Below are positions 40,701 through 52,700 of a DNA stretch of 64,000 bases, piece by piece. The notes under the pieces are model-generated. The model searched no databases, was not told the origin of the DNA, and saw only the letters and a program-made list of their open reading frames with translations. Both the position numbers and the translations under genes were made by a program. Source of the stretch: Luscinia megarhynchos (taxonomy: Eukaryota; Chordata; Aves; Passeriformes; Turdidae); assembly GCA_034336665.1 (NCBI GenBank), contig CM067568.1, positions 36,436,770 to 36,500,769 of the forward strand, written 5' to 3'. Positions within the stretch are counted from its first letter, which is position 1, and each line of letters starts with the position of its first letter.

Positions 40701-43700
40701 AACTGTGATGCCTTTAAAACAAGTTAAAAATTCTCATTTAAAAAGAAGAGAATAAAACACGAGTTAAGATTAAAAAAACATTTTAAAATAGAGAATTGAG
40801 AAATGTCTTTCAGTGGATGTGAAATATTATTCAGAGCTTAGCTCCTGATTTGGCAATTCCCACTTAAGCCTCACAAATTTTAGTAAGAGATCCAAAATGA
40901 CACATCAAAATAACAAGAAGAGAAGGAAAGCTCCAAGTTCACTTCAACTGCAAAACAGATGGAAAATAGTCTAAGAAAGAAAAAATGTCTACAAAACAAG
41001 TTACAAAAATAGTGTGAAGGGAAAAATTCTACATGTAATTTTTGTTTCTTGGGAGAATTGAAGCAGAAAATATCAAGAGAAAAGAACAAAAACATGAGAT
41101 ATAACGTTGTCAAAATGAGTGAACATGGAGGACAGTGTACCAATAATATAGTGAGATATTTTGATACCAAGTCTTTATCAGCACCTCTAAGTTACTGTAT
41201 TACAGACATTTTCAGATGCTTCATACAGGTACCTATGCAAAAAAAATGCTAAATAATGACTTAATAAGCCCCCAAAAAAAGTTTTGGACTAAGGTTTTGG
41301 GAAGTTGTTGGAAATGTTAGAGAAAAAAGTACAAATACTTGAGAGTAGAATGCCCTAACAAAGACTTTTTGCTTTTAAGTGCCACTGTCTCCACCGAGAA
41401 TAATAATTACACTTTGCCAACAATGGCAAAGACAAAAAAAGGTGAGAATATGGAATATCTGAGATTCACATATATTACAACTTCATTATTAAGATTTTCT
41501 GAAACCATTCAACTCACAGAGTAGAAAAGCCACCTGTCAAGGTGAAGTCACCCCTCCTCCAAGACAAGGCCATGTTACAAAGCAGAACTCTATTTTGAAA
41601 GAGTGCTTTGAGAGTATCTTCTACTGTAATAATACAAGCATTTAAATACTTCAAAACAAATTCAGCCTAGCAAAAGTGTTACCATTTAAGGACCCAATAC
41701 TGCAAATATTTACAAATGGGAGTAACTTTCCTCACTTGAGTGATCCCAAAATTAGACTATTCAAATGAGTAAAATCACATGCTCAAGTGTTTGCAAGATT
41801 GAGCCCTAAACACACATTGACTTTTTAAAGAAAGTAGTAATGTGTTTTTTGCATTGCTGTTGGCCATATGTTGTACCAGCCATGCCAAAAGCAATCAAAA
41901 TTGCACTCAAGTTTCTCGATGAAGTATTTTATGTGCATTTTAAAAATGCAGAGCAGGACAATATGTTTTTGGAGACAAATTCATATCAAAGTCTTCCTTT
42001 GTATATTTTAACAGTTTATCAGCTTCATAAAGGAATTTAACATAAATAATCTATATATAGGCATGGTCAAGACATAAGAGGACAAACTTACTTATGAAAG
42101 AGACAGCAGGAACGAGCAAAGAAGCAGCATGTGTGATAGCAGCAATATGCTACTCTGTTGGACAACAGACTTTTCCTCTCCATAAGCAAGATCATTTGTA
42201 TTCCCTCTTGCAAGGAACAGAGGAAGAATTGAAATTGCTAGTAAACAGCACCTTACACTATTCAGAGAGTCAGATCAGAGGTGCCTCTCAGAATGACCCA
42301 TCCAAGATTGAGTAATGAGAGTAGGCAGTCAGAAAAGAGGGAAAATGTTTGTCACAGTAATAAAATATGAATTCCTGTGCTGGAAGTTACCGCAAATAGC
42401 ACTGCACCAAGCCTGGAGCCAACGTCAACCACTACCTTTCCTGTCAGGTCAGGCAGTACATGTTGATAAAGAAACTTCAGTTCCATGAGGGAAAAGGAAT
42501 GCGAAATAAACTCTGGGAAATAAGAACAGAACAAAGGTGTTGGGTGGGCAGTACTAACTACTGTGTAATTAGCCACTGAAATAGTAACCTGAAGATTCAT
42601 CTTCACTGGTTTCTTGCCTGCACTAGTGCTGAGCACCCTGGAACACCAGGGTTGTAGATCAGAGGTAATCAGCCAAGCAGCTGTCCCAAGTCTGGGGATT
42701 CCTTGCCTTACATGGAGAATTTTGAAATCCTTCATGAAACTGAATTACCTTTTTCTGCACAGTAACTTATGTTAAAGAATAAAAAACAAAGTAACTGGGA
42801 ACTTTTTAAGTGACAAAGGAAACGTAGTACCTAAGGCTCAACACAATTTGTGCAAAACTTTTTATGGGCAGACATATTAATAGCTTTCATTTCAACTCCA
42901 AAATTTTAATGAATGGAATGTTCTCCATATAAACCATTCCTTCAATGGCTGTGCTATACTGGCAACAGCATTGATCTGTACCACACCACACTCCAGCTTT
43001 AAGACAGATTGTGCTTTCTACTGTTTTTCAGCATGTGTGAGGAGACCGAGGCTAACTGCATGGACTCTACAGTATTGTCTTCCTCTCGCATCTTCCTCTC
43101 CAGTGGTACCTAGCCTGCCTCTTATCTGCCCAGTTTTTGTGGGCAACAATTGTCACTCATACACTGCAAATTAATTCAACTTACACGTGTAGGAGGCTCC
43201 TTCCATTGGTAATGGGAAGTAATTCCAGCCTGTGTATTGCACCAGTCTGGACAAAGTCCTCCATCAGCTGGATGTTGTCTGGTCCAGCTGAGTCACTGCA
43301 CAAACCAGTTTAGTTAAACTCAATTTGTTTCTCTTGTTCCCGAAAGAACACTTACCTAAAGATGCAGTTTTGTATGAGCCACACTCTGTGCAGTAGCTCC
43401 TACTCATTTTTCCCTCCTCACACAATGAATCAACAACATCATCATCATAAAGGAATGCATCAACATGAATCATGGGCAGTGGATGCTGGTGTATCTGAGA
43501 AGAGGAACAAAACCTTAGAAAGGCATAACCAAGTCTCTTAACTTCAATTACACTGTCACATGTTAACTGTCCCACCAGCCTACCTTTCCCAAAATCTCTG
43601 AGATCCATGTTTTTCCTGATGTAACAATTACAAAAAAACCAACAAAAACCAAAACAACAGAAATCCTGCATGTAAATTGGGCCACCAAATTCCATTGAAA

Positions 43701-46700
43701 TAACCAGTAAGCAGAAGTTGACATATTAAAGCAAGCTGGTTTTAATACCTGAGTACAGGGGCCCGATGTGAATTTTATCTCTTTAATGCTTGCTTGGCTA
43801 TAGAGAACACACATGGTAAAGGAAGCTTTTCTTTTAATGAGGAGAATGTAACTCAAATTTAGCAGAAAGGTCAATTCTGCTTCTCAGCCTCAACTGACTA
43901 TTTTCATCATCATGCCTTATGCCTCCATCGAGAAGCACCCCTGATTAACATGGGCGTCACTTTCAATCAAAAGTATACCAGTTGGGACGCTTGCCTTCTC
44001 ATCATTTCAAGGGGCATGATCTTCATCCTCCTACTCATCTTTCCTCCCTTTTCCAGGCTTGCTGCATGTGGCCAATCCACTTTTCCCATTGAAAGCCACA
44101 CACCACTTCTCTGGCAAATGCATTGATTTTTTCTTGTATCCTGACAGCTCAAGTAGAAAAGGTGCACTCTCCTCCCACAGGACTCACAGCCCACCTCTTT
44201 CTGAGCCATTAGAATCTGAAAAGAGCTGGATCTCATCTCTGGGCTGCCCACATTATGACAGCAGCAAAACACTGGTCCTATGTTCCTGTTGTCTTTAAGA
44301 GGGCTGTTAGAGTCTGTTATGGAGCTAGCATTAAAGAATCACTGTGACAGGTGCCATACCACACAGAATGAAAGCTATCCCAAATAACATATGATCAAAG
44401 TATTAAAAACTATGAAGCAACTTTCTTGGAGTCATGCAAACATAGAGCAACAGACCTGAGAACCAAACTGAGATTTCCTATACTTTAATCCTTGTTCATT
44501 CCCTATTACAAACTACTGCTGAAAATTATATCAGAATAAATGATGTGGTTTCAGCAAAAGCAGACCATAACAATCAGCTTACTTTCTGAAGAGCCTGATG
44601 TTCCGAAGTAAACATTGCCTCGATGGGTAAACGATTCCGCAAATCTTCAGCGATATTTCTGAGCACAACATCATCGTTACTCACCACAAGCTCATCAAAG
44701 TCATCTACAAATCAAGCAAACAAAAACCCCTGAACAATCATATGCAGATCATGTGGACTAAGTGATAACCAGTACAACACAGTTGCAAGACATAAACAAC
44801 ACCAGATGGATAAGGTTTTTTATTCCTATGCATTTTTCAGCCTTTGTTAGCTTTTCCAGCCACCGACAGATTTGGATTGTAATAACTTTGCCACGTAAAA
44901 CAAATGCACTGCTTTTCTGAAATCCCAAATTATTTTCATATTTATAAATTTATAACTCACATATGATGGTCTGGGCTGCCACCAAAGTGATACTGTTTCA
45001 GCTTAAGATATAAAAAACATCAAAGATGTTTTTGAACTATTGGAGAAATTACAAAACTCAATAGTTGCCTGAATGCAGGCCTTTTTTTTTTTTTTAATAC
45101 AAGTTTCTTTTTATACATATGATCTTTCCAATAAACTTACAAAAACTTGGGGATAGTGCACAGTTCAACAGTTCAACTCACAATATATTTTACATTACCT
45201 AAACTATCAAAATATTTCAAATGAGAAAGAAAATAGGAATGGATGTAAACCAACACATTTATGCAAGGCCGCACTTTTTAGATTTTTGCTATTTTTCCAG
45301 GATGGTCCTGCATTACTTTAGCACATTTCTTTAAAGACATCTAAAAAAAAGATTGAAAAGGAAACCATGTGACGACACTAAACCTTTCTTCTTCCAAGGC
45401 TCAATTAAGAGTAAGTGTCATTACTTCTCCAAACTGCTCTTTCAAAAATGCTTGTTAATGTTGGAGACTCTATAACTACCCTTAGCCATCTACCCTTAAT
45501 ATTAGAAAGGAATACCCTTCTTAATTACTGATTTAGATTTCCTTTGCCACGACTTAGTATTTTCTGCCCCACTCACAATGGAAGTAGAAAACCTTGTTCC
45601 TCTCCACTATATAGTAACTATTTACTTCCCTGAAGACTTATCACGTGTCACATCAGTCCTCTTTCCAAGAAAAACCAAGATTTGCCTATCCAGACCTTTC
45701 CTGTTTGGTCGGTTATTTTTGCCCCCTCAAGTGTAATGATTCCCAACACTTCCCTTTGGATCTCCTGGACTCTCTCCTCCTTTCTGACATGCAGTATTCA
45801 GAACCAGACATTCCAGCTGAAGGTTTACTTCCTCCTACAAGATTTTTCACATCTTGCAGGCAACATCCTGTTTATACCCCCCAATTTCATGTTAAGAGTA
45901 TGACGTTCCTAACTGGCATTCAGTGCAAGATCTGCTGTATGCCTGTACTCTGCTCTTTTCTTATTACGTTTTCCTCAAAAGGACTAGATGAAATTCCTTT
46001 TTGTCTGGACACCTCACTGCTTTGAGGATGCTGAACTGATTCTAAACAAAGGCACATCTCAATTCAGACCTGTAAAAGACAATCACCAAAACCAAAAACC
46101 AACCATTAATCTAATCCTAATCTAAAAAATATACCAAACCCATCTATTAAGTCTCATCTAAAAACAGACATGAATGTCCTCTCTTCTCCACCCCTTCTGG
46201 TTTGTTTCTTGTTTTATTTAGACTGCCAACATGTTGAGCAGCCTTTTTACATGTATGTGCATCACTCACAAAAAGAAAATCTGACAGCTTTTACAGGTGT
46301 TTTAAAAAAAGGCAACGTTTCCTAGCATTGCTGTTCCAGGTGGGAACATTACCACAGAAAAACTTGATGGCAAACAGGCTCAAAATAAATCTGCAAAACA
46401 CACTAAGAGTTTCTCTTTGCTAATATATTTTAATCTTTCTTGTGGATCACAAGAAATGAAAGAAAAACTGAGAAATTTAAGGCTAGTATAGGAAATCAGA
46501 AACCTGCAAACCTTTAAACTATGAAATGTTTCTGAAATGGTTTTTGCTTAAGCACTGTAGTGAGAACAATATGATTAAAGAAACCATCATTCATTGGTGC
46601 AAAATGCTCTCTTCTTAGGAGTGCAAATGTAAATTGTTCTTTTGACACATCTGAAAATGGACCCAAGCAGATAGTTCTGAATCCCCTGTAGTAACCAGCA

Positions 46701-49700
46701 GAAACTTTAAATTATCTGTATTCCCTTAAGATATATTTGGTTTATAATTTATTAAACATACAGCAGTAATGTTCCAAGGCCCTGATAGGCCATTACCATT
46801 GGTAGTTTTTATACTTCATGAAGGCAATTCACTACTCCAAAGTGCTCACAGTTATGCTCTCCAGAACCTCAGCTCCTAAGGAGATGCACACTTTGCAGCA
46901 AGGAACACAGGAGGGATAGAGGAAGCAGCAACACCAACACAACAGGTGCAATGCAGTAGCTCCAGCTTGTCAGCATTTTAATTTGAAACCTCTAATGAGC
47001 ACCCATTCAGTGGAACTCATAGCCCATCCAACTATTTGCAGATTTGTTACAAACATCCCAGAAGCAAAGTGATTTTTCCAGTCAGGTCAGGGGAGATTTC
47101 TTTAGATGTGACACAGCAAGAAGTAAATCCAGATATTATGGGAAGAGAAGGTGGGCAAATCTAACTGTAGCTTAACTGAGACCATTAGCACCACAACATG
47201 CCCTAAGAGTGCCAAGGCACCAGTTTGCTGAGGTGGATAACATCTGAGGGAGCAAGGGGAAAAATCATGCTAAAGACAGAACAAGAGAGTAGAAAGCTGA
47301 TATTAGCAGCTGAGCAGATCAGTGCCTGTGGGCAATAAGCCTCTACATCTGGCACTTGCTTTAAAACAATACTATTACTATGCAAGAGAGCTCATCCAGC
47401 TGTTACAGTGCCTGTTAAGAGTATCGAATTCATATATAGCATTTAATGAAATGCAGGAAGTGTTGCTGGACCACCAGGCCAGCCACATCACACTGCAAAT
47501 ACAGAACTTCAGCTCTCTTCCTCCCAGATCTAGTGCGTCAATGGGATCTGCTCCCTCATGGCCTGGGTGACCTTTCCTGGCCAACACCAGCGACGGATAG
47601 CTCTCACTGTTCAGTGTTCCAGCTCCACAGAAGAGAAACACACACCTTCAGCGGGACATAGGTAGCACATCCATCTTCCTCTAACCCAAAATATCCCTTC
47701 CCTGCCCTGAGTTCAGCCACAACACTCACCATCTTGCACAGGGCCCTGTGATTTCTTGCAAAACAAAGTATGACACACGCAAGTTCTTGTACAAAACAAG
47801 TCCTAAAGACAACACATACACAGCTCAACGAAGAAACTGTTGGAACTCTGACACTGAAAAATAAATGACAAATGGAAATGCTCTTTTCTAACTATCAGTT
47901 AATACTCTAAAGCACGATAAACAGGAACAAAAAAGGAGAAGAAGGTCTGAACAGACTTGATCTGAGATGGCAGCTGCAGCAGAAGCTGTGTGTGTAACAC
48001 TCCACACCTGTGTGTATAGGCTGTGACTGAACTCTGACACAGAGAGTAGACTCCTTCCTGTCAAAGCAAGAAACAGCAACAGCTACCACAATAACTCATT
48101 TACTTTTGCAGTATGTAAATATTTGTAGATTGCCATCAAGTAGGAAACACCAGTGCCAAATATGAAAATATTCATCTCTGCTGGTACAGTTTTATCAACT
48201 CCACCCTCGTGTTTAACAAATTGTTCGCTCTTGAGAATCTCAGTATGCCTTAAAAGGGATCTTCAAAGAAGAAACAAAAATAGAGAACTATTTTATATAC
48301 CATTTTAGTACCTGTTATATACATGAAACGTATACAACACAAAATGGAGAGTGTGCAAGCCAACCTGTGTTCATTGAACAGAAAACTAACCAGGAAAGAA
48401 ACGTACAGTTCATGAAACACTGCAAGATGAATCACAATCATTTGTTTATGGAGGAAGCCTGAGTGCATAGTGTTTGTATTTTACTTCAAAAACCGGTTCC
48501 ACTGGATTTACTCAACATGCATTTATAAAATTTAATTAACACGTCGCAAAAAGCCTCATTATCACCCTGGTGCTAGTCAGCCTTTCTACACAAGCTAAGA
48601 AAACATCACAAAGCCTCACACTAGATAGAGAGCATCACTACACCAACATCTGAACACCCTGGCACTGCAAAATACAGGATTGAAGACAAGCAATGTGCAA
48701 TTTCCAAATGACAAGTGAAGATTACATGTCACTGAAGAAGAGGGAAGAAGAGGATTTAGCACACGCAACCATAATTGCAAGCACTTATGGTCTTCTAGAT
48801 ATATACTCCAACTCACAGAAGAGAAACACAAATATTAACAGCTGTGTTACCTAATACAAGGTTATTTTAGTAATTCAGCAGGTTTTAATAATACTGGACA
48901 ACCAAATCAAGGAGGAAGCACCACATCCCTAAAACTTTAGTATTGCCCTTTATGGCTAAACAATTTGAGAAGCAGTATGCAACCTCAGGAACCCTAACAT
49001 TATTTCTATCCCAAAGCATACATAGTTATTGGTAGAAAGTAACTGGCTTTTTCCAACGAAAACATAACCAGATCTCATTTTATTACTTTAAGTCTTTTAC
49101 ATAAGTTAATTGAAAGAAGCTTTGAAGTTAAATTTTAAACAAGGTAAGTCTCATACCTTGTTTTACAATCCCTAGTTTTCCCCACCACTATTGTGTTTCA
49201 ATGACTAACAACTAAGAAGTATTTGGTATTCTTGAGACCTCTCTCACACCAGTATCACTTGTCACAACAAAGGAAATTAATGCAAATTCCCAGAGTTGAT
49301 GATTCATCCAATTATAGGGAACATCCCATTTTTGTTTATCAAATAGAATAGTGGAAAAGTTTTTTGGTATGGTATCCTTTTAACAAATAAATCTATTCCA
49401 GTTAATGTGAAAATGCAATGTTATTTTTATCTCTTCTGAAACGATATTTTACTTGAATAAATCACTTCTACAAATTTGGATATAAAGGCTTGTACTAAAT
49501 TACGTTTTTACATACACAAACACAAAAACACATACTATATTTGTCCCATTGCAGAAACCCACATTTTCATCCTTTTTAAAGATACTCATTCCACTTTAGT
49601 TCTATCTGCAGTGGCTGAAAGGAAACATTTAAAGAACCAAGCTTTTTCTTATACTGTTTCCTTCTCTCATCTTGTGAAAATTATCATCTGATAACTTTAC

Positions 49701-52700
49701 CTAGCAGGTCAGAGAACATGCTAATTCCTAGATAATAAAGTACATAATACAAAATGCTGGACACACGTGGTCTGCTCCTATGAGTAAGATGAGAAGTTTC
49801 TTCTGTGTATGCAGAACACTGTGCTAAAGCAGCACATTCTCCATAATCAGTTAGGTTGATTTTATCAGATACTCCTCCCTCACTGCTCGTCAAAAGCCTG
49901 AATTTACAGCACTGACTGCCCTCAACTTTCAAGTCAGAAGACTGAATTGTACACCAACCTCTTAAAAAGCTGATTTGCTCCCAGTACAAGTGAATCCACA
50001 AAAAAATTAATTTGTACTTCATTATATATTGTTATCCTTAAATTAGAAGATTTGTAATGAGATTTGGAATGATTATTATTCTATTACTATTTTGAGTAAT
50101 ACTCTTGATATTAAATAGCACAGTAGGAACAATCAGCAATTCAGACAGTATATCACTTTGAAATCTTAGCTTCATATTTAAAAGTTTCTCAGGAAATGCA
50201 TAGATTGGACAAGGTTTGCAGGGGTGTTTCATTACATTGTTACATAAACTGAAAAAATTTTAGAAGTTAGCAACACAACAGTAAGTTTTAGCTCTGATGG
50301 AAAAATATTTCAATCTTAGACCCCATGGCACAACACAAGAAGCATGAAAGGATCTTAGCACCTCATCTGTGCTTCACTGACACTGACTGAGAGACAGGCT
50401 TTGTAATCTGCATTTAAGTGCTAAGTACAGCAAAAGCATACAGTAGTTGCCAGTAAGTAGAGTGGTTTGGTGACTTCAATCTCAAACTCAAGATTCAGGT
50501 CCCTGTATTTACTTCCCCTGATTCCTGTGTTTCTGTTCATGTAAACAGATAGCTTGGTCAATTCACTGGTTATCTCCTCCAGCATTCACTCTTACCAACA
50601 TATCTTTTCTGCTACTGAAAATTCTAGAAGTCTGGGCAGTGGAGGTGCAAGTGGGGATATGTCCCAGCTACACATCAAATAGTGAGACCCAAGTGAGGGG
50701 GATCATCAGGGGGGTTTTCCCAAGTGGTTTGAATTAGCTCTTGGGCTTCACCCAGGTTTTCTTAGCCGGAACTCCTGGAACACGGTTATTGCAAAAGGAT
50801 ATTAAAACATTAATCATCCTATTATAAAAAAGTTAAGACACCAAAAGTTCCTGTTCTCTTTTCCAACTCTTTATTATTTAATTTTCTTTATGATCTAAGA
50901 CTAACTCAAAAGAAAAGCTGGAATGCAAGTCACCGTGAAATGACGTACATTTCACTGCAGTGTGTGGGAAGAGCTGGCTGATTGTGAAACAGCCAAGCAG
51001 TGTTGCTAAGCAGCTGCTTTAAAACAGTAAGGTCTTCTTCCATCACACATAAAGATTCGGAATTTCTAAAATTCTCAATACAAAAACCCCCACATTCATA
51101 CAAAGAAAAAACAAATAGAATCTTTCATTCACTTACATTCCCATAATTACTAAGGAAGGCTAGTCAGAAATCGTTGGAGTGAGAACACATTCATTATTCT
51201 TCCAGTTCAAAATACGTAAGGCTTTACTTCAGGTAAGATAACTCACTTCACTACGAACCAATTTGTATCTTCCATTAAGTTTTTCAATAACATTTCATGC
51301 ATTCATTGCGTGAGTCAGAAAACACCAGCTAAGTTACAGTAATAAATAAGGCTGTCTTTGCAACAACGCTAATCCTAAAGGTCAACCACTTTATGCAGGA
51401 CTTTACTCTAAGGATGCATGTACACTTTAATTCAGAGAGAGGCGTGAAAACGAAAAAGTCTGACTACAGCTAACACTGGAATAATGCCCAGCTCTCCTCA
51501 GCTGGAGGTAAAACTATAAGCTCAACATCTTGACAGAAACAGGAATGGGATGCAGACACTTGGCAATGTCTCTCCTAAGAACCCGTTTGGGAAGGCTGCA
51601 TGCCTATCACGGACAGTAAACACTGTTCCCAGCTGGTTCTCTTCCCATAAATCCAGCAGAGGGCCTGCTCCACCTGAGAAGGTCTGTCCTGCCTCTGCAC
51701 CTGAGTGACTCTGGGAGCTGCAAACCACAGGGCAACAGTGAGTCTGCAGTTCAAGTGTCTAGACAGCTAGACAACTTCTGCATGTCAGAGCTGGCCTTTG
51801 TGCCAAGGTCCCTGTGTGCTGGCTTAGGAAGTTGTTTTCACCCCGAAGTGGACATGCTGGAACAAAGACCCAAACAAGAAGCACAACCCGAGCAAAGCAA
51901 GGCATGACTTAGGGAAGTACTGTATTGTATGATGAATATCTTCTAACACATGATTATCAGAGTAGGTTTACCATCCCAGGAGACAATCATTAATAAACAG
52001 GACACACACATACTGGATGCCTGATCACAAGATTGGAGGGGTCTTCCAGATTCCTATCTAAAATGGAAAAATGCACATATACCCTGAGACTAAGCAACAC
52101 TTAAGACTTTATTCAGCATGGCACTATGTGTCTACAGCTTTAAAGCACTGCCTATGTTGAGGTTTCCCATGTCATCCTTTAGGTTCAGTTGCAAATTTAC
52201 AGCTTCTGCACTGACCCATATTTCCTTTCTTCATCTGCCACAAAATGCAGAGTGCAGTACACAGATGAAATTACATCCAGGCATAAACAAGGGAGTAAAC
52301 AGAAAGCTATGATAACTTAAGATGACATAAGTGCGGAAAGTAGCGCTTGTAAATTAGCTCAAACCGCTATTTCCAGACTTCTGAAAGGCTGCTGTGAACA
52401 CGTGTGAAGCTGAACAAGGCGAGCCTACTACCTAAAGCCGTCTCGCTGCGGCGAGACCTGTGGTCTTTGAGGGTCACCCCGCCGCCCGTCCTGCTCGGCG
52501 ACACAGCCGGGCCCGGACACGGCACCCGTGTGGCGGCACGAGCGGGGCAGCTGCGGCACGGCCACCCCGACCGGAGCCGGGCACGGCGGGGGCGCCGGCC
52601 GCGCTCTGCTCCAGCCGCCCCGGGCGCCGCAGCCGGACTGAGCCCCCAGCCGGTACCGCCGGTACCCGGGGCGGCGCCCGGCCCGGGCACGCTGCCCCGC

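Noticed and set aside
42513..42735. In-frame extension of methyltransferase-like exon 4 into intron 3
   Set aside because: It would need intron retention. The acceptor at 42513-42514 with TTTCCCAG is good and joins in phase to exon 3.
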